The notes under the pieces are model-generated. The model searched no databases. It worked only from the letters and a program-made list of their open reading frames with translations, and was not told the DNA's origin. 64,000 bases of DNA, from assembly GCA_019925795.1 (NCBI GenBank), contig CM034314.1, positions 80,224,780-80,288,779 of the forward strand, read 5' to 3'. This document shows positions 49,886 through 61,333 of this stretch, piece by piece; the first letter of the stretch is position 1, and each line of letters starts with the position of its first letter. The translations under genes were made by a program, and so were the position numbers. Origin of the DNA: Dendrobium chrysotoxum. Its lineage: Eukaryota; Streptophyta; Magnoliopsida; Asparagales; Orchidaceae.

Positions 49886-50266
49886 TTAAATGAAATTATA
49901 ACCATTATACCAAAAGGTACCTCAATATTTAAGAGTATAACTTCTTTTACTTAAGGGGTTTTATAATCTCCCCCACTTAAGTCACTAACATTATCGTCAA
50001 CATCTTTATCCCAGAATCATACACAAGATAGATAGAATTCTAGAGGTGGCCCCTACAAGTTCAAGTGGTGTCTCCCATCATATCACTTTATCACATACAG
50101 GGTTTAAGAGGTGGCTCCCATGACGTAGCACTTTATCTTGTATGGCACTTAGTTCCTATATTTTGGCTGGTGTATTGCCCTGATACCATTTGCAATAATC
50201 CAAACTCTTAACTATTGAGATATTATCCGCTTTGGCCTAAGAGCCTCAACATTTTGTCATATTATT

Positions 50267-50335
50267 ATAACTTTCTAGTAGGTCACCCATCTCAAAATTG
50301 CTCTGAGATGAGTACGCTTAACTGCGGAGTTTCTT
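50267..50335 (-). promoter_or_regulatory. 5S rRNA-like internal promoter in Cassandra LTR (copy 2)
   Basis: On the minus strand, CTCCGCAGTTAAGCGTACT (A box) and GATGGGTGACCTACTAGAAA (C box). It matches 5S consensus slightly differently from copy 1: the C box keeps GGGTGACC, while the A box has GTAC in place of GCGC. Confidence 0.8.
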
Positions 50336-50421
50336 AAATAAAATTTCAACCATTACACCAAAAGACATCACGATGTTTAAGAGTTTAACTTCTTTTACTT
50401 AAGGGGATTCACAACACATGT

Positions 50422-52060
50422 ATAGAACGTGCATGCCATAGGAAGGTCTCCACCGACATTGTTTCCTTGCCAATTTGACAAAGGGTCATATGACTCCTCC
50501 CTTATCATCCTCTTTGCACAAGTAGCCCATCCACATGGTTAGATTATAAAGAAGCATGTCAATTTTCATTCAATTTGTTAAACTCAATATAATATACTTA
50601 TAGTACATATACATTCTAAAGACCTCAATCTCACAAGCAATTTATGATGAACGATTGTTCTTATTGAAAAAAATATTTTGATTTACAAAATGGTAGTTAT
50701 TATTACTATTATTCAACCATGCTAAATTCAATGAACAAGCATTCTTAAACTTTTTGATCAATTTTAGATCAAAACTTTTATTAATAAACATAGCATTAAG
50801 AGCATCAAATAATTTATTTTGTTTGCTAATCAAGGGCTTCCTTGATGTTGACTAATATTGAGCTACATATAGACTATTGTCATTGGCTCTTTGCTTACCC
50901 CAGCCCATATGAGTACATTGAACAAACCCAAGGATACATCTAGCTAGTTGCCTTTCTAATTAGGGGAGGGTATGAAATAGGCCATCCATTATTTACATCA
51001 ATTGAAAGATTTTAATAAAAATAATATAATGCTCCATTAAAAACTATAAAATGATAATGATTCTATATATTTTGTACATTTAATATAAAAATAAATTGCT
51101 TTAGAAAATTTAAAGCTCTACCCATCTATGTGAGGGCTACTTTATGATTTTTTATGTTCTCCAAATTATTTTACAGTATCATCTTTAGGTTGCTTAGTCC
51201 CTCATCTTTCGTAGAAGGAATTGTCTTTATTTCTTTTAATAAATTTTCAACTTTAGGTTTTTCAATCTACCACCTTTTAGAATAACGATGGTCCCAACCA
51301 CCCGTAGTCATATGTAGATTCTATTTTATCTAACCCCCTTCCTATTTGAAGATTAATTATTCCTACTGCCCTTAATTACTTGTCTACTCTAAATTGCTCA
51401 ATCCCTCTCTTTTAGGAAAGGAATCATCTTAATTATACTTAATCACCCATTAACTTTACTCATTCAATTCTCACTCTTCTTATAATAAGAGCGTTTATAT
51501 TGAGCAAAATCAAATTCTCATTATTCTTGATTATTCCCCCCCCCCCCCCCCCCCCCCCCCCAACCCTTATAGTTAAATAGTGGACTTTTTTTACGCACTC
51601 GATTGACCGACAAAACTCCTTTGGAGTCCTCTCACCGCCACAATAAATTTTCTGCATGGTTTAGGTCTTTGACATTATTTTGATGGATTCTCTAATTTTG
51701 AGTGAGGGTCATCCATTGTACTTCAATATTACATATAGAGAAACAATTATAATGAGGCTAGATTCTATGTTTTTTTTAGTTTCGATGCAATATATATATA
51801 TTCCATTTTACTTTTCAAATATATGCAAATTATCATTCAAATCTAAGGATATATGCATGTGCATGTTGGCATGATTTATAATTTGTAATAATTATGTAAT
51901 ATTTATGGGAAATACATTCTATATATTCTAATTGCCTAAATATTTATAACATTTTAACATTGAATAGGCATGCTACACATAAAATAAGGGCACCTCACTC
52001 TAACTCTCACTGGTCCTGGAACAAGTCCTTAAATTAGATACATCGCAATGAAGCTTCTAT
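50422..52060. other. Intergenic, AT-rich, with a C26 run
   Basis: A run of 26 C lies at 51,536-51,561. No coding motif or element end was recognised elsewhere. Confidence 0.5.
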
Positions 52061-52242
52061 CCCACCTTTCTAAACCCAACACACTTGTAGGAATTTTGGT
52101 GGTGAGGGTGCTTTGAGTAATCATTGTGGAGTCTCAACATGAGTTAATGTAACAATTGGTGGTGAGATAAATGAAGTGAGAATGGTGAGGGCTTATTGAT
52201 TTTGGTGCCACTTGGATGTGGAGGGATTATTTGGGAGTGGCT

Positions 52243-52745
52243 CTTTATGGAGTATGGAAGGTATTATATGTGGAGGAAATGTACTATGGTGACTTTGAAT
52301 ATGGAAGATGAGATACCTGAGCTATCATAATAAGGCTTTGACTTGCAAGGAGCATTGAAGGCTTTGGAAAATGCTTTCGAAGTTGGAGGAGAATATGTGA
52401 TGAGAATTTTGAAGGTATAGGAGGATATTTGGTCTTATTAATGTGCTTAAATAAAGAGCAATTAATTTTTAGGATGCAAATGATAAGTGAGATTATGTTT
52501 TCAGATTTGATGAAAATCTTTATGAAGTATGGGAGATTTCATATATGGAGGGAATGTATTATGGTAACTCTGGAGAGAGAGGGGAGAGGGGACACCTAAG
52601 AGATCCCAATGAAGCCTTTGACTTGCAAGGAGGATTAAAGTCTTTGGGAAATGCTTTTAAAGTTGTAAGGGAATGCATGATGAGTGTTTTGGAGGTGGAG
52701 AACAATACTAGGTCTTATCAAGGGGCCTAAATAAAGAGATATTAG
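52243..52745 (+). repeat. Diverged ~280-bp tandem duplication, gene-like
   Basis: Copy A (about 52,243-52,470) and copy B (about 52,523-52,745) share TATGGAGTATGG or TATGAAGTATGGG, GAGGRAATGTAYTATGGT, GCTTTGACTTGCAAGGAG, AAATGCTTT, and GGTCTTAT followed by CTAAATAAAGAG. Copy B keeps a 61-codon frame (52,545-52,730) including FDLQGGLKSLGNAFKVV. Copy A is frameshifted with stops. Low C content and absence of known domains leave its origin open: a decayed gene or retroelement gag. Confidence 0.6.
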
Positions 52746-53264
52746 TTCTTGATTTATAGAAAATGAAAAAAAGGAGGGCATGAATTATTGGGCTTGACCA
52801 AGAAAAAATGATATGAAAATGAAGAGTGATGATTATGGAGTTTTATAGATGAAAATGGAATGAAGTTGTAGCAAGTTATAATAAACATATAATAAAAATT
52901 GAATTATCACCAAATAATTGAGGCGGTCTTGTCCATCAAGCCTCTAACCAAAATATTCAAGCAAAATCCAAGAGAAGAATCCTTCTTCAATTCATTGATT
53001 TTGAAAATTATCATTATTATGTCATTTTTTTCCCATTTCTTTCATATATTTTGAGAAGAATAAAATATGAAACTTTTAATTGAGTATTCATGTGAGAATA
53101 TAGGGAATAAGGCCTAAAAATTTTCAAGATTGTTTAAACCTATAAAGATTCATAAAAATTATAATGAAAGATTTTATATTTTAACGAAATAAAATCATAT
53201 ATATATATATATAATGATATTTGAATCTCCAAAAGGAAGACTATTCCTAAAGTCAATTATGTCT

Positions 53265-53455
53265 TGAGTGATATCCAATAATACTCTCGATAAAAAAATA
53301 ATATTATATTACAAATTTATTTAGCCAAGTTTTTGAAGCATTTACCAAAGTATTTCTCAATATGAATGAATAGTGATGCCCAATAATATTCTTGATAAAA
53401 AATAAATTATGTTCCAAACTTATTTAGGCAAGTTGTCAAAAGATTTTAACACTAA
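53265..53455. repeat. ~115-bp tandem repeat, target of the solo LTR
   Basis: GATATCCAATAATACTCTCG (from 53,269) and GATGCCCAATAATATTCTTG (from 53,385) open two related units that include AACTTATTTAGGCAAGTT-like sequence. Removing the LTR joins AAAGTAT to TTCTTAGTATGAATGA, which restores the unit border AAAGTATTTCTCAATATGAATGA seen at 53,357. Confidence 0.75.
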
Positions 53456-55606
53456 AGTATTGTGATGCCCCATAATATAATTTAGAAGAATTATTTTTTT
53501 ATCTTTTAATAAATAATAATTAGAGCTACCTAATATCATTTATCAGTAATAAATAGTGAAAATAAATTCTATAATTCAAAATATCAATAGATACATCTAT
53601 ATTCGATCCTAAAAATCATATATAATACTTATGATCTATACAATCATCACATATCTATCCTGTCCTGAGTATGAAATAATAACTAAAACAAAAAATAGAA
53701 CCTGATGAATCTTGATCAACTTCACACTCCTGATCCTCTAACCTGACCTAAAATCATTTAACCTCATCTAATGAGCTAAAAAGCCTAGCAGGTCATCAAA
53801 ACCTACATCTGAATTCAAAGTACAGTAAAAGAGTAATATACATATCATGAATTAAATCATAGCAGTAACATTCATATGATCATTGAATATGTGCAGAAAA
53901 AGTAAAATTCATATGCAATGGTAGTAAAATTTATAAATAGTAAAACACTATGGTACGGAAGCCAATAAAGCAGTAAACAAGTATGAGTGTCAAATCTATA
54001 AAGCAATCGTCATATCCGTAATACCAATCAATATATAAATTGGATAAAGCATCAAATCAAAATTTTAATAAAGATTATTGAAATTAAATCAATGTAGTAA
54101 AATCATATAGGAATGTGTACGTGCAATCTGATTACTCTATATCAGTATTAAATCAATATCTTAATCACATGCACAATATATTGTGGATATCATGTGATTA
54201 AATACTATATCATGCTTTTTATATCAATAAATCAGTAACAGTGTTAAAAATAAATCTATATAGTAATATGAATAATGCCTTAATAATATTCATTTCAGTA
54301 GTAACACTAAACAACTAAGAATTCTAGTTATTACGGTATTTTTCAATATTGTATTAGTGTCAGTGAATCATTAGCTCAGTAAACAAAGTCGTCGCTCTTT
54401 GCTTGTCAACACAGTAATCATTTTCTTATAACTCCCAATCAGTGTATCACGTGAATCAGTAGAGGATAACATCAAATCACAGTATTTAAAGGAAAGCCCG
54501 TCAGCCCATCATCATGTACAGGTCAATCAGTTTCTAACTAACAAGTCAACCAGTCTTTACTTATTTTTTATACATACATTATTATCATAGTACTATAATA
54601 GTAATCTCAATCACGTATCCACATTCATTTTTAATATATTGCAGTAAATAAAGCATAATTATGCTTAATTTAGAAAGTGCCAAAATATCCTAATTGTAGA
54701 CAACAAAAATCATACTGAGTAAAAATTCACATTTTCTAAATTTAACAAAATTACCATATATTGCATGAAATAATATTCTGAAGTTTTAGTTAAACTAATT
54801 CACTATTTTTAGACGTCAGAATAAATTTTTAAGTATATAAAATTTGTTGTATTTTTAAAATCATCTGTTGAAAAATCTCAAATAAATACTCAAAATATTC
54901 ATAATCTCAATCTCTATAACATATAAAAAGTTATATGGTGAAAGTTTTATCAATACAAAATTATCGTTATTTTTTGGTAATAGAAACACAAATGTGATCG
55001 AAAAAATATAAAACAAATTAAAATCTTTAAAATTAGAAATAGCGTAACTATTCCTTACAACGAGGCGAGTAAATCCCTCAATAACGTCGACGAACGAAAA
55101 CTGTTGTATGACCTCCAAATCTCAAGTTTTATTTTCTCTCTCCTCACTTCTCTCTTATTTTCTCATTTTCTCATTTTTTCCTCTGTTATTCTGTTTTAGC
55201 TGAATGCTATGGGAAAGTGCATTTTAAAATGTTTTAAGGATTCTTTAGTGACTTAGGATATTTTTATTAAAATAATAATTTAATATTTTATAATTAATTT
55301 AATCAAAATTTTTTAGTATAAAATTCATAGAAATTTTTTTAGGATTCAAAAATTATAAAAAAAATCCATAAAATAAATTATTTTATTTAGAAAATATTGG
55401 TGAAATCGATTTGCAAAACGGACACCACCGGTCCCAAAATCCATACTTGTACCAACAGATGTCAATTTCTTAAAAATCTTGGAAAAAATTAAGTAATTAA
55501 AATACTAGAATCTCAATGCTATGACAAAGATGGTTTGTAATTTGTATTTATAATGACTCCAAAAAAATGTATTCATCTGGGTCAAAATACGGGCTATTAC
55601 AAGTAT
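53456..55606 (-). mobile_element. Solo LTR, Ty3-gypsy type, 2,141 bp, with 5-bp target-site duplication
   Basis: The element 53,461-55,601 runs from TGTGATGCCCCATAATATAA to ACGGGCTATTACA, flanked by exact AGTAT (53,456-53,460 and 55,602-55,606). The ends are inverted relatives (TGTGATGCCC and, reverse-complemented, TGTAATAGCCC), and TGTAATAGCCCGTATTTTGA is a common start of plant Del/Tekay-like LTRs, so it reads on the minus strand. No internal region is present, as expected after LTR-LTR recombination. A related LTR is at 47.2 kb. The target is a local tandem repeat (53,270-53,460). Confidence 0.88.
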
Positions 55607-56660
55607 TTCTTAGTATGAATGAGCCAAAGGGGTTTTGGGTATAAATAAGGAATTCTGAAAAAGATAAATAATACTCGATAAATATTTAATGGATCAATCA
55701 TCATGTGTCACATACTCTAAATCTAATTAGCAATGAAGATAATCGACCTAACTTAGCTAAAGGTTCTTTGTCAATAACAAAGTACTACAGCATCTAAAGA
55801 TAGTTCCTAGACTCAAATCCAACTAGAGGATATATAATTCTTGGATTTAATATAGTAGATGAGAAGGAAATATAAGGCTTGCATCTCTTAGATAATAAGG
55901 ATTTGCCTATGAAGAAGAAAGATGGGGACATTCTAACCATCTAAGTTCATTTATCCAAACTACACTTACAATCTTATATCAATCAAGTTTGCCACTAAAT
56001 TGTCTAAGTCATTCTAAATCTTCACCCGAGTGAGTATAATTAGATCATGAATACAACTAAGTTTAACAAAGCAAATATTCTCTATGAGATATGAATGATA
56101 CAAAATTGTGCCATTAAGTGAGAAGACTTGATTAAGATACATAAGAGTTTAAGTTATGAAATCTTTTTGTAAATCATCCATAGTTCATTATTTGTAACTA
56201 ATTCTCCACTGTGAAAATATATAGACAACATCACATATTATTTATATTTTCACATAAATATAAGGAGACCATGTTCATTTATTTGCAAAGACCATGTTCA
56301 TTTATTTGCAAAGACCATGTGATAATGATCTATTTTTTATGATGATAGTTTTGTATAAGACTAGTTTTAGAGTTATTTTCATTTTAGAAAGCTTTATGAA
56401 AAACATATATTCTTAGAGACTAGCATTGACAATAAGTTTGAGACAAATAACTCATCATTAAAATACTCATAAAATCACCGAATTGTAGTAAATAATAAAA
56501 AATAAAAGAATATGAATGTCTTAATGTAGCTGATTTCTATAATACACTCTACTAAAATGGGATATATAAGTAATTACACTCTGTATAAATACAAATTAGT
56601 CGTAGTTCAACACAAATATCAAAATATGCATCTAAGATATAAGATATGATTATGCACTAC
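55607..56660. other. Intergenic, no recognised feature
   Basis: AT-rich. A 22-base duplication, GACCATGTTCATTTATTTGC AA, occurs near 56,268 and 56,290. No coding motif is seen. Confidence 0.5.
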
Positions 56661-56798
56661 TACTTCTTATCTTTTTTTGAGATATTTAGGTCAATTAAAA
56701 TAAACTCATACATACATCACATACGCAAGCTTCGAACCAAAGACTTCTTGGTTGATAGCCAAAGCTCCCAAACAATAGATCAATTTGTACTTCTTGTC
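56661..56798 (-). mobile_element. tRNA-derived SINE, second copy
   Basis: Read on the minus strand, 56,673-56,786 matches the SINE at 2.1 kb, including GGTTCGAAGC (B box), the AATTGACCTAAATATCTCA end and a short A tail. TACTTCTTATCT (56,661-56,672) and TACTTCTTGTCT (56,787-56,798) form a 12-base duplication with one mismatch. It lies about 530 bases upstream of the QOR start codon. Confidence 0.82.
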
Positions 56799-57176
56799 TG
56801 ACAATGTTCTGAATGTACTTACTGGTCTGTTCGTTAGATGCTTTGGCTACTAACCAAAATATATTGAATTGTATGAATTTATATATTAGTTAGATGCTTT
56901 GACTATTAATCAAAAGATCTTGAATTATTTGAATTTACTTTAATGATTCAAATATTAAAAAAAAAACTTTCTAAATTGTACTTATTCTGCCGCGATTACA
57001 CTTTATTTAGTACAGCATATTTTTAATTCCTTGGATTTGCTTTAAAAATCGGTACAGTTAGATCTTAGATATCCTCGAGCAAATCCAGTGCTGTCACAGT
57101 CTTTCGTAAATTACATTTTGGCGCACCACTGCACGGAAGATATTTCTCTTCCACGAGCTACCGACTCTCGAAAATT

Positions 57177-57184
57177 CACGTGGC
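57177..57184 (+). promoter_or_regulatory. G-box / ABRE-like element upstream of the QOR gene
   Basis: CACGTGGC lies 140-150 bases upstream of the first ATG. This is the core of G-boxes and strong ABA-response elements bound by bZIP factors in plants (established knowledge). One copy only is seen, so function is an inference. Confidence 0.4.
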
Positions 57185-57322
57185 AACATAACTGCCTCAA
57201 GTTCTTAGGCAATATGGTCATTTCACCGTCGAAGAGATATAATTTCCAGCACACAGAAACTTACGCTGCAAGGGCCGCATAATTTCCCAAGCTGCAGCTG
57301 TCGAAGTTGGAATTTCCAACCG

Positions 57323-57403
57323 ATGTCTTCTTCTCCGATGGCCGGGAAAACCATGCGGGCTGTTCAGTACGGCGGTTATGGCGGTGGTTTTGCCGCATTA
57401 AAG
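57323..57403 (+). CDS. CEQORH: Quinone oxidoreductase-like (ceQORH family), exon 1
   Basis: The exon encodes 27 codons, ending YGGYGGGFAALK at the donor TTAAAG|GTAAGA. Two in-frame starts exist: 57,323 (MSSSP...) and 57,338 (MAGKTMRAVQY). The second aligns with the MAGKLMHALQY start of Arabidopsis ceQORH (At4g13010) and may be the conserved one. The family is an NADPH-dependent medium-chain reductase at the inner chloroplast envelope, imported without a cleavable transit peptide, and acts on lipid-derived reactive carbonyls (established knowledge). Joined to exon 2 the frame continues KHVEVPIPSPKKDEV. The rest of the GroES-like and NADPH-binding domains lies beyond base 64,000. Upstream 200 bases are less AT-rich than the surroundings and contain a G-box. 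Confidence 0.87.
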
Positions 57404-57594
57404 GTAAGAATAGCCTCTTCAACGGTTCATTTGGAATCTCCTTTGATTTGTTTTCTGTCGAACTGCTCCCTGGGGCTTATTAGGTTATTGCTAGATAGAA
57501 AGGGATATGCAAGATTGGGGAGGTCTTTACGAATTGTATTGTATGTTTGTGCTTTTGTTATTTGTGGTTTTACTTTGGGAAGTTACAAAGACTG

Positions 57595-58229
57595 TTTGGC
57601 TACGAGCAGGATTTAGTAAAGTCTGTAAATCCGTATTTAGAAAATCTTGAGGGAATTCTGAAAACTGTCTGGCATGAAAATTGTTAAATCCGGGTAAATC
57701 CTAATGAATTGTTCGGACATTTGTTTGAAGATTTAAAGTTTAAATGAATAGAAGAACAGATCGAGGCAAAAGGGGAGGATATGATCCAGATCCGAATCCT
57801 CCACAGGGGATGGAAATTGGTGGCATATTCTTGGATCTACGGATGATGAGGTCGCTGAAGACGGTGATGATCACATGGCGGGATTGAGGATATCCCAGGT
57901 GAATTGCTCGTTTCAAGGGGATCTCGACGGTTTGAGTTCGTAACCACTTGGGGCCCCGCATTTTGAGTCAATGAAGGCGTCAATGGTGCCATTTGTCATC
58001 TATGAAGGCTTTGGCGGTACCCTTGTTGTCTACGACCTTTATCATAAGTAATCCTCAATGTCTACTCACGCTCATGAATTAAATCTCCTTAAATTAAGGA
58101 TTTATTAAATTCCGTTAAATCTCAAAACAAGTGTATAAATGAGATTTAACATTACAATATGATTTAATAATAAAAGAACTGTTAGGATTTAGCTCAAATA
58201 TTGACTAAATCCTGCCTAAATCTACCAAA
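57595..58229. mobile_element. Candidate TIR element in QOR intron 1
   Basis: The left end TTTGGCTACGAGCAGGATTT and the right end, reverse-complemented TTTGGTAGATTTAGGCAGGA, are imperfect terminal inverted repeats. Words such as GGATTTAG, TAAATCC and AAATTCCGTTAAATC recur near both ends. No certain target duplication and no transposase are seen, so the superfamily is open. Confidence 0.45.
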
Positions 58230-59772
58230 TGGCCATGTAGTGTTTGCATATTGAAAGCTTATTGCTTGATATCAAGAGGTTAGAAGAAAGAGGGCCTTCT
58301 TGGATGTTTCTCATGTGATTGGATTGAGTTATTGTATTAGAATTTTGCTTTTTTGATAAAAGCATGGTAAATATGTTTGGATTATTATTATTACTATTTT
58401 CTTTTTCTTCTTTAATGAAGCCTAAACCACAACAGAGTTTCATCAAGCACATTTTAAAAAAACAATTGATGCTTTATTTTAAATATGCATTGCCTTAGAA
58501 TGAATGACATGATTTCTTGCCAACTTTAAAGCATTCTTGCTGTCATCGTGAATTGAAATAGAATTTTAATTTTTTTTAATCGACTTAGACTCGTAACCTA
58601 AACCCAATGCATTCCTGAGCTACCATTGAACCCTCCTTAGTCCATATATTCTATTTCATTTAAAGAGAGTGAAGTTGAATGCTTGTTATACTATGATATA
58701 GCTATGGAGGCCATCAAACAGACATAATCATAATAGAACTTTAGTACATCCAAAGCACCACCTAAGTTGGCTTTGGCAAAGCCCGTCAAGTAATTTTGAA
58801 CATCAAACTTGAAAAATAAATGCTATAAGAGCCCATATATTTTAGTATTCTTTTGGCACAATCTAGACTTGTTTCCCTGGTGATTGCATGGTCGACTAAT
58901 ATACCCATTGTTAAATAGTGAATAGACTAATAGGAGCATGAAATTGTTGATGATTATAAAGAATCTTCTCTTCTTCACGTTGATGTTTGAAATTGGCATC
59001 AAAAGGAGTGGAACAAATCTTACCTTCACTGATATTGATTTTTCAACAATCATTTAGTACAACCTTGAGCTGGTACCAAGTTTTTTCTTATGAAGAGAAC
59101 CAGCTCCTTCTCCACGTAGATATCTTCGTGTGCCTCTTAATCCTTGAGCCTTGATCTTTGGTGAAGTATGTTAGACCGGTCCATTGGACCGATCCAGCCA
59201 GTCCTGCGGGACCGGTCCCTGCGAAACAGAGGCAGAAATCTTCCGCCTCTACTAGAGCCCGATCTGACCGCAGGAGCCAATGGAGCATCTTTGGAAGGTT
59301 TTTTTGAGGAAGTTTAGGAGGGAAATTGAATGTAGGGACTGTTTAGAAATTTTCTTTTGAATTGTATGCATTAAATAGTTTGTTTTCCTAGGGTTAGCGC
59401 ATCTTGAATTTGGTTGAAATTGGAGGTCTCTTAGGTTTAGGTTTTGGGCTCTAGATTCGTCTAGAGATTGGGAGAGATCGATCCTCCTCTCGAATAGAGG
59501 ATCACTTGTATCTTGTTGTTTTCTTTCGATTAGTTGCTTTTCTCAATAAAAATTGTTGTTTTTCTCTGATTTTCTTCAATATTGTGGAGTGTTCTCGCTG
59601 TTTTCGTCAATATTGATAGGATTTACTTGAAATCTTCAAGTGTTTCCTATCAAATTAGTATCATAGCAAATCTTGGGACCAGCGTGGGCAGATTTTTTGA
59701 AATTTCAGCAACAAAATTTCATCCGGAGGAAAGGAATCTTGCTGATTTCTGGAGCAAAAATCAAAATTTTTA

Positions 59773-60740
59773 ATGGCGGCCAAGAAGGTAGACGCGTTGG
59801 AAGAAAGATTGGAAGGAGAGATGAATCAAATCAAAAACACGGCGGAGGACATAATTTCTTCTATGGAAGGGCAAGTTGTGGATTTACGAGAGATGATGAA
59901 GAAGATGTTAGAATTCCACAATCAATCGGCGGCTTCCGTGGCGAGAGGGCCAGAAGGACAGAATACAAATTCTAAAATTCGTAAGGATGAAGAAGAGGTA
60001 GAGGGAGAAAGGAGAAGACCTCATCTGGAGCCTTTCCAAAGGGAGGATAGAGGAGATAGGTTTGGGGAAAGGCATGGGTATGGAGGCAGGAGCAACAGGG
60101 GGCTGATTGGGAATGTAGGGAAGGAAATTACGACCGTCAAGGGGCTGATTTTGAAGGGAGGAGAGGGGAATTTGAAGGAGGTTATGGGTATGAAAGGGGA
60201 GGGAAGATCGAGAGACATGGGGAGGGCCAAGCACTTGGGAAAGAGGAAGTTATGGAGGCATAAGAGGAATTGGGGGAGATCAGAAGGTGAGGAAGTTGAA
60301 AATGCCCATATTTGAGAGGGAGGATGCTTATGGGTGGATTTATAAGGTGGAGAGGTACTTCGCCGTCAATGGGTTGACGGAGGAGGAGAAGCTGACAGCG
60401 GTAGGCTTGTGCTTGCAAGGGAAGGCTCTGTCATGGTATCAGTTGAGAGACCAGAGGAGACCTATCAGGAACTGGAGGAAATTCCAAAGATTGAATAATA
60501 GAACATTTCCAAACCGATCGGGAAGGAGATTTCTATGAGCAGTTCTTTGCTCTGACACAGGAGGGATCAGTTCCAGACTACCGGGAGCGATTTGAGCATC
60601 TGGCCAGTAGGGTGGAGCGATTATTAGGTACTTTATTGGAGGGAAACTTTATGAAGGGGTTGAAGGCAGAGATCCGAGCAACTGTGAAGGTTCTGATGCC
60701 TCGCGACTTGGGGGAGGCCATGAATTGGCACAACTAGTGG
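59773..60740 (+). pseudogene. gag of the RT-less element, frameshifted
   Basis: The open frame from 59,773 starts MAAKKVDALEERLEGEMNQI, a coiled-coil-like N-terminus. After a frame change the sequence from 60,287 reads EREDAYGWIYKVERYFAVNG, then LTEEEKLTAVGLCLQGKALS, WYQ, and from about 60,540 FFALTQEGSVPDYRERFEHL. These are the conserved capsid region of plant gypsy gag proteins. At least two frameshifts break it. No CCHC zinc knuckle is apparent. Confidence 0.85.
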
Positions 60741-61333
60741 AAAATCAGAAAAACTTAAAGAGGGGAACCAGGAGCAACAATTCAGGAGGCACGTATTGGA
60801 TGACGACTACTCATTTAGCACCCAAAGGGCCGACAGCAGGAGGGTTTTGTGAGACCACCGGGGATATGGCGGATGTCTCCCTAAATTCAATAGTAGGATT
60901 CACTTTGAATCATACGATGAAGGTAAAAGAGGAAATAGCAGGCATGGAGGTGGTAGTATTGATTGACAGTGGGGCTACCCATAATTTCATTTCTACTCTG
61001 GTCGTCAATCAACTGGGAGTGAAATTGGTGGACACCAGTTATTATGGGGTGATGATGGGTTCAGGGAAGGTGGAGAAAGACCAGGGGATCTATAGAGGAG
61101 TGGTGTTAACCATCCAGGGGATTCAAGTAAGGGAGGATTTTCTCCAACTAGAGTTAGGAAGTACTAATGTCATCCTGGGGATGAAGTGGTTGCAAACCTT
61201 GGGGGAAACCAAGGATAATTGGGAAGCACTAATGATGGAATTAAGGGTGGATGGGAGAAAGGTGGTTATAAGGGAAGATGCAGAGCTATCCAAAGCCATG
61301 GTATCACTCAAGACCATGGTTAGGAGCATGTAA
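60725..61333 (+). pseudogene. Retroviral-type aspartic protease of the RT-less element
   Basis: The 202-codon frame contains VVVLIDSGATHNFIS, with the catalytic Asp of the DSG triad at residue 81, then GTTEKDQGIYRGV-like sequence (GSGKVEKDQGIYRGVVLTIQ) and LGMKWLQTLGE, the second protease motif. This is a DSGATHNFI-type protease of plant Ty3-gypsy elements. The frame ends at a stop where the linker to reverse transcriptase would start; SLIQQFGMIFQPPQG near 61,420-61,465 is the last recognisable piece before the deletion. Confidence 0.85.

Larger units (their letters stand above)
49738..50421 (-). mobile_element. Cassandra-type TRIM with 5S rRNA-like sequence in both LTRs
   Basis: Two related LTRs (about 49,744-49,970 and 50,199-50,413) share CCAAACTCTTAACTAT, GCTTTGGCCTAAGAGCCTCA and a 5S rRNA-like segment. 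On the minus strand the internal part starts with ATGGTATCAGGGCAATAC, an initiator-Met primer-binding site, and ends with AAGTGGGGGAGA, a polypurine tract, just before the 3' LTR. LTR-PBS-PPT-LTR within 680 bases and no coding capacity define a TRIM, and 5S sequence in the LTR defines Cassandra. ACACATGT occurs at both borders (49,738-49,745 and 50,414-50,421), a candidate target duplication. Confidence 0.88.

Noticed and set aside
59908..60418. Minus-strand frames across the gag region
   Set aside because: They are shadows of the plus-strand gag and have Ser/Pro-rich composition without motifs.
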